Shown here: in pieces, positions 1-8,734 of the stretch
Numbering within the stretch: position 1 is the first letter of the stretch
How the letters are laid out: every line of letters begins with the position of its first letter
Origin: JBOGGN01 sp050744165
Lineage (GTDB): Bacteria > Actinomycetota > Acidimicrobiia > Acidimicrobiales > Palsa-688
Length of the DNA: 11,773 nt
Assembly (NCBI GenBank): GCA_050744165.1
Contig: JBOGGN010000129.1
Span: forward strand, 1 to 11,773
Reading direction: 5' to 3'
Position numbers and translations under genes: made by a program
The notes under the pieces: model-generated
The model's database searches: none
Told to the model about the DNA's origin: nothing
Seen by the model: the letters and a program-made list of their open reading frames with translations, nothing else

Positions 1-510
1 CACGATGTCAGCCAGTTCCTCGTTGAGCTCGACCTCGAGGTTGGGCAAGTCGGCGTGGCGCCGCTCCTCGTCCACCCAGGTGACGAGGTTCGCCGCGAAA
101 TAGATGACCTTTTCGAGCTGCTTGGCTTTCAGCTCCTCGCGCGCTTCAGTGCCCATGAGCAGGTAGGCCAGCCATGAACGGGTGCCCCGGAGGTACCAGA
201 TGTGCACCACGGGGGCGGCGAGCTCGATATGGCCCATGCGCTCGCGACGTACCTTCGAGCGCGTCACTTCGACGCCGCAACGCTCGCAGATTATGCCCTT
301 GAAGCGGACCCGCTTGTACTTGCCGCAGTAACATTCCCAGTCCTTGGTGGGCCCGAATATCTTCTCGCAGAAAAGACCGTCTTTTTCCGGGCGCAAGGTA
401 CGGTAGTTGATGGTCTCGGGCTTTTTCACCTCGCCGTTGGACCAGGTGCGGATGTCGTCGGCCGTGGCGAGGCCGATCTTCAGCTGTTCGAAATTGTTGA
501 CGTCCAACAT
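1..510 (-). CDS. rpoC: RNA polymerase beta' subunit, N-terminal part (cut by window edge)
   Basis: Beta' subunit of RNA polymerase, which carries the catalytic Mg site and helps form the DNA clamp. Only the first 170 codons lie in the window; the frame runs open off position 1. I translated it by hand: it begins MLDVNNFEQLKIGLATADD and contains the N-terminal zinc-binding domain, with cysteines at residues 60, 62, 75 and 78 (CYC...CERCGVEV), followed by the conserved GHIELAAPVVHIWYL block. The ATG at 510-508 lies 5 bp after the rpoB stop. A purine-rich AGAGGAG about 12 nt upstream, inside the rpoB end, can act as ribosome binding site, so rpoB and rpoC are almost certainly one transcript. The catalytic NADFDGD motif is outside the window. 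No irregularity is seen in the visible part. Confidence 0.97.
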   Translation of the reverse strand, partial: MLDVNNFEQLKIGLATADDIRTWSNGEVKKPETINYRTLRPEKDGLFCEKIFGPTKDWECYCGKYKRVRFKGIICERCGVEVTRSKVRRERMGHIELAAPVVHIWYLRGTRSWLAYLLMGTEAREELKAKQLEKVIYFAANLVTWVDEERRHADLPNLEVELNEELADIV

Positions 511-515
511 TCTGG

Positions 516-4094
<3,579 letters not shown>

Positions 4095-4206
4095 AGGCCT
4101 ACTCCTCAGAGTGAGACGCGCAAGGCTGGGCGGACGCCGTGCGGGCGCGTGTCACCAAGGGGCAAAGCCTGGGGGTGCGCATGGCGGACGAGCACGGCAA
4201 CTAGCT

Positions 4207-4235
4207 AGTGTAAGCCAAGGCGCGACCAAAAGCAA
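4207..4235 (-). promoter_or_regulatory. Predicted rpoB promoter P2 (proximal)
   Basis: On the minus strand a -35 box TTGCTT (4235-4230) and a -10 box TACACT (4212-4207) are separated by exactly 17 nt, as in vegetative sigma-70/SigA promoters. The -10 box is identical to the one before the rplJ leader. Transcription would start near 4200, giving an rpoB leader of about 105 nt. The -35 box lies inside a perfect inverted repeat, CCAAAAG-6 nt-CTTTTGG (4226-4245), which could be an operator or chance. Confidence 0.65.
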
Positions 4236-4263
4236 CGCCTTTTGGGGCAGTCCTTTTGATGGA

Positions 4264-4292
4264 AGGGTAGGCGAGACTCGCCGATTGGTCAA
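4264..4292 (-). promoter_or_regulatory. Predicted rpoB promoter P1 (distal)
   Basis: On the minus strand a -35 box TTGACC (4292-4287) and a -10 box TACCCT (4269-4264) are separated by exactly 17 nt. It lies 57 bp upstream of P2, so rpoBC probably has tandem vegetative promoters independent of the rplJL transcript. The -35 box overlaps the left arm of the inverted repeat that encloses the G-tract repeat. Confidence 0.6.
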
Positions 4293-4387
4293 GGGTTTGG
4301 TTGGCGGGCGCTGGTCAGAGCCGGGTCGGGTTGGGTCGGGTTGGGTCGGGCTGGGCCGGGCTGGGCCGGGCTGGACCAATCGGGAGT
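4276..4387. repeat. Imperfect inverted repeat enclosing the G-tract repeat
   Basis: The left arm ACTC-G-CCGATTGGTC (4276-4290) pairs with GACCAATCGG-GAGT (4374-4387): 14 paired bases with one bulged G at 4280, of which 10 bp (4281-4290 with 4374-4383) are uninterrupted. The 83 bp between the arms hold the G-tract repeat and a GC-rich stretch. No transposase and no clear target-site duplication are visible, so calling it a small mobile element would be a guess. Confidence 0.6.
4323..4370 (+). repeat. Ten-tract GGG tandem repeat, G-quadruplex type, in the rpoB upstream spacer
   Basis: Ten GGG tracts occur exactly every 5 bp from 4323 to 4370, with two-base loops (TC, TT, CT or CC). The higher-order unit is about 10 bp: copies of TTGGGTCGGG grade into CTGGGCCGGG. 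This far exceeds the usual four-tract quadruplex rule. The G-rich strand is the plus strand, the template for both the BNR gene and rpoB. The corresponding minus-strand RNA would be a run of CCC tracts, which could instead serve as a Rho-loading site ending the BNR transcript. The repeat is seen directly; either function is inference. Confidence 0.85.
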
Positions 4388-4426
4388 AAGTTAGCGTCGT
4401 TAAGTTAGGCGGATGACCGTCGGTCG

Positions 4427-6034
4427 TCAGGTGGTGGCTGGTGGGGCGGTGGGCGCGCCGCGCCCGCGCCGTCCGAGGACGAGCAGGACCAGGCCGGCGA
4501 CGGCCAAGCCGATGGCCAGGCCGCCGATGCCCCAGGCGACGTCGTGGTTGGACGACTTCTTGGCCGAGGCCAGGGTGACGTTTCCGCTCAGGTCGACCCG
4601 GGTGAAGAAGTCATCCTCGGACTGGGACCCAGGCTCCGCCGGTTGGGGCTGGGTCCAGGCGATGTACACGGAGTTGTTGGTCGAGGCGATGGCCGCGGAC
4701 TCGATGTTGAAGGCGAAGTAGGACTCCGTGAGGTTCTGGTCGACCGACGTCGGGGTGACCCTCACGTTGGACGACCACGTCGCGCCTTGGTCGGTGGAGT
4801 AGGCGTAGTAGGTGTCGGAGTACTGGACCATCCCTCCCGTCGGGTGGAACGGGTCGTTGCGGAAGTCGAGCCAGGAGACGTCCACCCGCCCGTCGGGAGC
4901 GACGCTGATGCCCGGGGTGTAGCGGTCCGAGACCATCGACACCGAGGACGGCACGGGCGAGGCGGGCTTGCTCCACGTCTTGCCGCCGTCCAGGGAGTGG
5001 GTGACGAAGATGTTCTCTGTCATCTGCGGGGTCGCCGAATCCCAGGCGACGTAGATGGCCCCCGTGGCGGGATCGATGGCGGCCGACGGCTCGTCGGCGC
5101 CCGCCTGGCCCGTAGTGATGGTGCTCGCCGTCCAGTGAGCCCCGTGATCGGTCGAGCTGTAGAGGTACATCGGGTACAAGCTGCTGCCGCTACTGCTAGA
5201 GCCTGTGGAAAGCCCCTCGGCCACGGCGTACACCGTGCCGTTGTTGGCCGCCAGCAGCACCGGGGTGTACCCGTTGTACGGCCCACCCGATTGGCTCATG
5301 GTGGCCGTGCCCAGGTCCGTCTCGCTTCCCCAGTTGAGGCCGCCGTCGGTGGACACCGCTACCGCCGGTTGGTCCATCACGTTGATGCTGGCCGGCACGC
5401 TGTCGGGATCACGTTCGGCGCCGACGTAGATCCGGGAAGGGTCGGAGGGGTCAACGGCCATCGTGGCGGAGCGAAACTCCTCGGGCTCGCTGGCGGTGGC
5501 TCCGCCCTTGGTCGTTCCGGTGAGCATGGCCGACTGGAACACGATCTTGGAGGTGGTATTGAGCCCCAGATCGGTCGAGCGGGCCACGGCCAGCGAGATC
5601 GGGCCGTGCTGGGCGCCGGCCGGTGTTTGGGCGGCCATGGCGACGTAGAGGGTTGATCCGTCAGGGGAGAACCGCGGGGCCAGCTCGGGCTCGGTGTCGG
5701 GGCGGGCGATGCACGACTGGTACCCCGACGGCAGGATCGAGGTGGAGTTGGTGGTCCAGGTGAGGCCGCCGTTGGTGGACGCGAACAGGCTGCAGCCGCC
5801 TTCGCGGTAGTCGCCGTCGACCAGGACCACCGTGTTGGGGTTCTTGGGATCGACGGCCACCTGGGGCAGCAGGTAGAGGTGCTGAGTGCTGCCCCCATAG
5901 GTCACCTGGCGCACCGATTCGACGCTCGGAGTGATGGTCGTGCTCCCGAGCGCCGCTGGCGCCGCTCCAAGCATCACGGTCGCTCCCACCGCCCCGGCGG
6001 CTGCCAAACCGACAACAACTCGAAGCCGACGCAT
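4427..6034 (-). CDS. Secreted, C-terminally anchored BNR/Asp-box repeat (sialidase-like fold) protein
   Basis: 535 residues. A basic N-terminus and hydrophobic stretch (MRRLRVVVGLAAAGAVGA, then APAALG) form a signal peptide. Five Asp-box repeats follow, of the type S-T-D-G-G-x-x-W, near residues 86, 228, 294, 347 and 413, the hallmark of a beta-propeller of the sialidase/photosystem-assembly type. Residues about 499-520 are a single hydrophobic helix followed by RRGRG, so the propeller is probably displayed outside the cell. C81 and C108 could form a disulphide. I see no RIP motif or arginine triad, so glycosidase activity is not supported and the ligand is unknown. The ATG at 6034 is preferred over a TTG at 6064 because GAAGGGG lies about 6 nt upstream and the signal peptide then starts properly. 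It sits 91 bp after rplL on the same strand and may receive readthrough from it. Confidence 0.88.
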   Translation of the reverse strand: MRRLRVVVGLAAAGAVGATVMLGAAPAALGSTTITPSVESVRQVTYGGSTQHLYLLPQVAVDPKNPNTVVLVDGDYREGGCSLFASTNGGLTWTTNSTSILPSGYQSCIARPDTEPELAPRFSPDGSTLYVAMAAQTPAGAQHGPISLAVARSTDLGLNTTSKIVFQSAMLTGTTKGGATASEPEEFRSATMAVDPSDPSRIYVGAERDPDSVPASINVMDQPAVAVSTDGGLNWGSETDLGTATMSQSGGPYNGYTPVLLAANNGTVYAVAEGLSTGSSSSGSSLYPMYLYSSTDHGAHWTASTITTGQAGADEPSAAIDPATGAIYVAWDSATPQMTENIFVTHSLDGGKTWSKPASPVPSSVSMVSDRYTPGISVAPDGRVDVSWLDFRNDPFHPTGGMVQYSDTYYAYSTDQGATWSSNVRVTPTSVDQNLTESYFAFNIESAAIASTNNSVYIAWTQPQPAEPGSQSEDDFFTRVDLSGNVTLASAKKSSNHDVAWGIGGLAIGLAVAGLVLLVLGRRGRGAPTAPPATT

Positions 6035-6125
6035 CCGCGGCCCCTTCCCCAGCTCGGTTGTCAAAGACGGGCGAGACTATCGCAGACCAGCCCTTAGCTG
6101 CAGATCGGGAGTAGTGGGATTAAGG

Positions 6126-6506
6126 TTACTTCAGCTCGACGCTGGCTCCGGCCGCCTCGAGCTGCGCCTTGGCCTTGTTGGCCTCCTCCTTGGAGACCTT
6201 CTCCAGGACCGCCTTGGGAGCGCTGTCCACCAGATCCTTGGCCTCCTTCAGGCCGAGGCTGGTGAGGGAGCGAACCTCCTTGATGACCTGGATCTTCTTT
6301 TCGCCGGCACCGGTGATGATGACGTCGAACTCTTCCTGCTCCTCGACCTCGGGCGGCGCCTCGGCGGCAGGGCCACCCCCCTGAGCCACTGCCACCGGGG
6401 CGGCGGCGGTGACGCCGAAGCGCTCCTCGAACTCCTTCAGCAACTCCGACAGCTCGAGCACGGTCATGTTGGCGATGGAATCGAGAATCTCTGCCTTGTT
6501 TGCCAT
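6126..6506 (-). CDS. rplL: 50S ribosomal protein L7/L12
   Basis: 126 residues, normal length. L7/L12 dimers form the flexible ribosomal stalk that recruits and activates translation GTPases. Residues 1-35 (ILDSIANMTVLELSELLKEF) are the dimerisation domain that docks on L10. An Ala/Pro/Gly hinge spans about 36-58, and the C-terminal factor-binding domain contains FDVIITGAGEKKIQVIKEVR and GLKEAKDLVDSAPKAV, all as in the family. The ATG is preceded by AAGGAG about 10 nt upstream. It starts 22 bp after the rplJ stop, so the two are cotranscribed. I found no convincing intrinsic terminator after it. Confidence 0.97.
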   Translation of the reverse strand: MANKAEILDSIANMTVLELSELLKEFEERFGVTAAAPVAVAQGGGPAAEAPPEVEEQEEFDVIITGAGEKKIQVIKEVRSLTSLGLKEAKDLVDSAPKAVLEKVSKEEANKAKAQLEAAGASVELK

Positions 6507-6528
6507 TTTCGTTGTTCTCCTTGTCTAA

Positions 6529-7698
6529 TCAGTCGCCCGCGCCGTCCACCGGCGGAGCATCGTCTTCTGGGTCGACGGCAACTATGGGAAGGTCTGGTTC
6601 GTTGACTTCCGAATCACCGATCTCGGACATGGCCGCCACCTCGGCGGGAATGTTGGCTTCTTCGTCGCTCGGAGCCTCGGTGTCGTCGTACGGGGGCGCC
6701 GCCGGGTCGTCGTCGTCGGAGGTGTCCTCGGATTCGTAGGCGGCAGCCGTCGCCTCGTGGTCCTCCTCGCCCTCGTCCCCGTTGCCGGTGACCTGGTCGA
6801 GCGCTGCGCTCTCCTCACCCTGCTCGGACAAGGCCTCGTCACCGCGACCCGGTGGCCGGTCGCCGCTGGCATCGGACTCCTCTGCATCGGCGGCAGCCTC
6901 GACGTCGGCCTCGGCTGCCTCGTCGATCGCCTTCTCGACGGCTTCGACGGCCTCCGCCTCCTGCGCGCTTTCGGCTGGGGCCACGGGAACCTCAGCTGCC
7001 GGCACTTCAGGCTCGGCTGCGGCCTCCTCCGGGGCGGGCGACTCCGCTACCGGCGCGGCGGATGCCTCCACCGGCTCGGCGGGGGCTTCGGCTACCGGCT
7101 CCGCAGGCGAAGGCGCTTCAGCGCCGGTGTCCCCTGGCGCCGCCGCGGCGCCCTCGGAGGTCGCTGCCTCGGCGAGTCCACCCCGCTTCTCGATGAGGGC
7201 CTTCAACCCGTAAGCGAAGCTGCGAGGCACCGCTTGCAGCAACCCGGCGAAGGTCTGCATGGGCGCAGCCAGCGCGCCCGCCAGCCGGGCGAGCACAACG
7301 TCCCTCGGCGGTAGATCGGCCAGTGCCGCGGCGTCGGCGACCGAAATGAGCTTGGTCCCGAGAACGCCGCCCTTAACCGTCAGCTTGGGATTCGTGCGGG
7401 AGTAGTCCCGAAGCGCCTTGGCCACATTCGAGGCGTCGCCCTCCACGAAGGCGATCGCCGTCGGCCCGACCAGCAGGCTCTCGAGTCCGTCGAGGCCGAG
7501 GTCGGCAGCGGCGAAGCGCACCAGGGTGTTCTTGTAGATCTTGTACTCGCAGCCGGCGTCGCGAAGCGTGCGGCGCAGGCCGGCCAGGTCCTTGACGGTG
7601 AGACCGCGGTACTCAGTGAGGATGGCGGCACTGGATCGCTGGAAGTGCTCCCGCACTTCGGTCACGACCGCAACCTTCTCGGCCCTCGGATTGTCCAT
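6529..7698 (-). CDS. rplJ: 50S ribosomal protein L10 with a long acidic C-terminal extension
   Basis: 389 residues, about twice the usual 165-185. Residues 1-175 are a standard L10: VVTEVREHFQRSSAAILTEYRGLTVKDL, then YKIYKNTLVRFAA and GPTAIAF, and a C-terminal helix region (LAGALAAPMQTFAGLLQAV) that docks L7/L12 dimers. L10 anchors the stalk to 23S rRNA. From about residue 176 to the end there is a low-complexity tail dominated by Ala, Glu, Pro, Asp and Val, first AEAPAEP-like and then strongly acidic, with no Cys or Trp and no recognisable domain. The frame is open throughout and stops just before the rplL ribosome binding site, so the tail looks truly coded. The ATG has a near-perfect AGGAGGTGA 4 nt upstream. 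It is likely autoregulated through the L10-type leader. Confidence 0.95.
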   Translation of the reverse strand: MDNPRAEKVAVVTEVREHFQRSSAAILTEYRGLTVKDLAGLRRTLRDAGCEYKIYKNTLVRFAAADLGLDGLESLLVGPTAIAFVEGDASNVAKALRDYSRTNPKLTVKGGVLGTKLISVADAAALADLPPRDVVLARLAGALAAPMQTFAGLLQAVPRSFAYGLKALIEKRGGLAEAATSEGAAAAPGDTGAEAPSPAEPVAEAPAEPVEASAAPVAESPAPEEAAAEPEVPAAEVPVAPAESAQEAEAVEAVEKAIDEAAEADVEAAADAEESDASGDRPPGRGDEALSEQGEESAALDQVTGNGDEGEEDHEATAAAYESEDTSDDDDPAAPPYDDTEAPSDEEANIPAEVAAMSEIGDSEVNEPDLPIVAVDPEDDAPPVDGAGD

Positions 7699-7828
7699 CG
7701 GTCACCTCCTCTACGAGTTCTCTGCGACGCGCGAACAAGAGAAACCCGGAGGGCTGGACCCGTTCGCCTCGTCAGGACTTACGCGCCCGGAGGCGCACCG
7801 GATGTCTACGGCGTGTATGGATTGCGGT
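7699..7828 (-). ncRNA. L10-type leader of the rplJ-rplL mRNA
   Basis: The 130 nt before rplJ fit the autoregulatory leader bound by the L10-L12 complex. The RNA contains CCGTAGAC, then a perfect stem GCGCC-TCCG-GGCGC (7783-7796), then GTAAGTCCTGAC, close to the conserved GTAGAC...AAGTCCTGA pattern I recall from actinobacterial L10 leaders. It lies at the expected place, between the predicted promoter and the ribosome binding site, with no reading frame of its own. In the known mechanism free L10-L12 binds here and represses its own synthesis. A covariance-model match was not possible by eye. Confidence 0.72.
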
Positions 7829-7833
7829 TGGAC

Positions 7834-7839
7834 AGTGTA
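7834..7839 (-). promoter_or_regulatory. Predicted -10 box of the rplJ-rplL promoter
   Basis: On the minus strand TACACT matches the vegetative -10 consensus and is identical to the rpoB P2 box. A start near 7827 gives a leader of about 128 nt. No good -35 hexamer exists at 16-18 nt; the nearest AT-containing stretch, GTGAAA, is 20 nt away. A short stem GCCGG-CTCA-CCGGC lies directly upstream of the box. Readthrough from the regulator gene into rplJ is also possible. Confidence 0.5.
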
Positions 7840-7918
7840 GCCGGTGAGCCGGCCCGGCCTTTCACGAGGCGGGTCCTACCAGAGGGCCTTGGCCTTGGGC
7901 GTTCGCAAGCCCTTTGGG

Positions 7919-8659
7919 TCACCGACGGATCCGAGCCCTCGGAGATGGCGGCGAACCCTGGTCCGGTACGGCCGCGGGAGACAACCGGAATCGGCAACCG
8001 GCGTGGCTCGGCGGGCGGGGCGTGAGCTCGACGTGGACCTCTCCTCCGGAGATGGCTGCGACGACCCCCTCGGCCATCCCGCGATGCAACTCGCACACCA
8101 CATCCGGGTCGTCAGCTGCGGCCGCGGCAAACGGGCAGTGGTGCAGCACCACCTCGGTGCCACCGTCTCCCTCGCTCCGTATCGGCTCGAAACCCCGCCG
8201 CGCCATCTCCGCCGCGAGCACGTCGGCCAGCCCAGACAGTGACTGGTCGGTCGTCGGTACTCGCTGGGCGACGGCGGCCCCGACATCTACACCAACCTCC
8301 CGAGGGGTGCGCCCGGTGCGCCGCATCTCGAGCAGCATGAGGGTCAACTGCTCGTAGGGCCCGACGGAGAGCCACACCTCGGCGGACAGCGACGCCTGAT
8401 AGACGAGAGAAGGGCGTCCCGGGCCGGGGTGCGACAGCAATGCCTCGGTGACCAGCCCGGCGTCGCGCAGCTTGCCCAGGTGCTGGCGGACCGCGTTGTG
8501 GTTCAGGGAGGACATCTGGGTCAGTTCGGCGACTGAGACCGGGGCGTCAGATGCTGCCACCACTTGGAAGATGGCGTGGCGGGTGGGGTCACCCAATGCT
8601 CGAGCTTGGCGCTGCCGGACGTCCCCACTTCTGTTCATCTGCACTGCGACTGTAGCCAA
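7919..8659 (-). CDS. Winged-helix transcriptional regulator with SufR-like Fe-S cysteine pattern
   Basis: 246 residues. Residues about 14-88 are an ArsR/DeoR-type winged helix: RQRQARALGDPTRHAIFQVV, then VAELTQMSSLNHNAVRQHLGKLRDAGLV, and a wing with GPGRPSLVYQ. The C-terminal part has HHCPF (C175), VVCELHRGMAEG (C189) and HAGCRF (C222). That order resembles the SufR-type sensors, such as the mycobacterial SUF repressor, where these cysteines bind an Fe-S cluster that senses redox state, O2 or iron. It is divergent from the hydrogenase gene with 75 bp between starts, so it probably controls that gene and itself. The TTG start at 8659 has AGGG 5 nt upstream; an ATG at 8638 (239 residues) lacks a clear ribosome binding site but keeps the whole HTH. 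DNA binding is well supported; the cluster is inferred from three cysteines. Confidence 0.85.
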   Translation of the reverse strand: MATVAVQMNRSGDVRQRQARALGDPTRHAIFQVVAASDAPVSVAELTQMSSLNHNAVRQHLGKLRDAGLVTEALLSHPGPGRPSLVYQASLSAEVWLSVGPYEQLTLMLLEMRRTGRTPREVGVDVGAAVAQRVPTTDQSLSGLADVLAAEMARRGFEPIRSEGDGGTEVVLHHCPFAAAAADDPDVVCELHRGMAEGVVAAISGGEVHVELTPRPPSHAGCRFRLSPAAVPDQGSPPSPRARIRR

Positions 8660-8669
8660 GTTTGCCCTA

Positions 8670-8698
8670 TTGCACCCGTTCGGAGCAGGTAGTATTTT
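8670..8698 (+). promoter_or_regulatory. Predicted promoter of the hydrogenase gene
   Basis: A weak -35 box TTGCAC (8670-8675) and an AT-rich -10 box TATTTT (8693-8698) are separated by exactly 17 nt. The predicted start near 8705 falls within the palindrome at 8699-8709, a classic repressor position. The -35 box keeps only TTG of the consensus, which fits a regulated rather than a strong constitutive promoter. Confidence 0.42.
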
Positions 8699-8717
8699 TT
8701 CTAGTAGAACCTAGAAC
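8699..8717. promoter_or_regulatory. Candidate operator between the regulator and hydrogenase genes
   Basis: TTCTA-G-TAGAA (8699-8709) is a perfect 5-1-5 palindrome. The half-site TAGAAC at 8705-8710 recurs at 8712-8717, seven bases later. This AT-rich cluster stands out in a GC-rich sequence and lies at the predicted start of the hydrogenase mRNA. The divergent winged-helix regulator is the obvious candidate ligand; this is inferred from position and symmetry only. Confidence 0.45.
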
Positions 8718-8734
8718 AACTGGAGGATCCCAGG

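Noticed and set aside
4276..4387. The inverted repeat as a miniature transposable element
   Set aside because: No target-site duplication, no second copy in the window and no related transposase are visible; the arms may simply form a structure.
4387..4408. Two direct copies of TAAGTTAG (4387-4394 and 4401-4408) after the BNR stop codon
   Set aside because: Only two 8-bp copies without flanking symmetry or a mobile gene; too little to call a repeat element or target-site duplication.
4544..5656. A 370-codon plus-strand frame opposite the BNR gene
   Set aside because: Its composition is Gly/Val/Arg/His-rich with no domain, while the opposite strand encodes a signal peptide, Asp-boxes and a membrane helix.
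6059..6064. A perfect TTGACA on the minus strand upstream of the BNR gene
   Set aside because: No acceptable -10 box lies 16-18 nt downstream, where the sequence is GC-rich and reaches the ribosome binding site and start codon.
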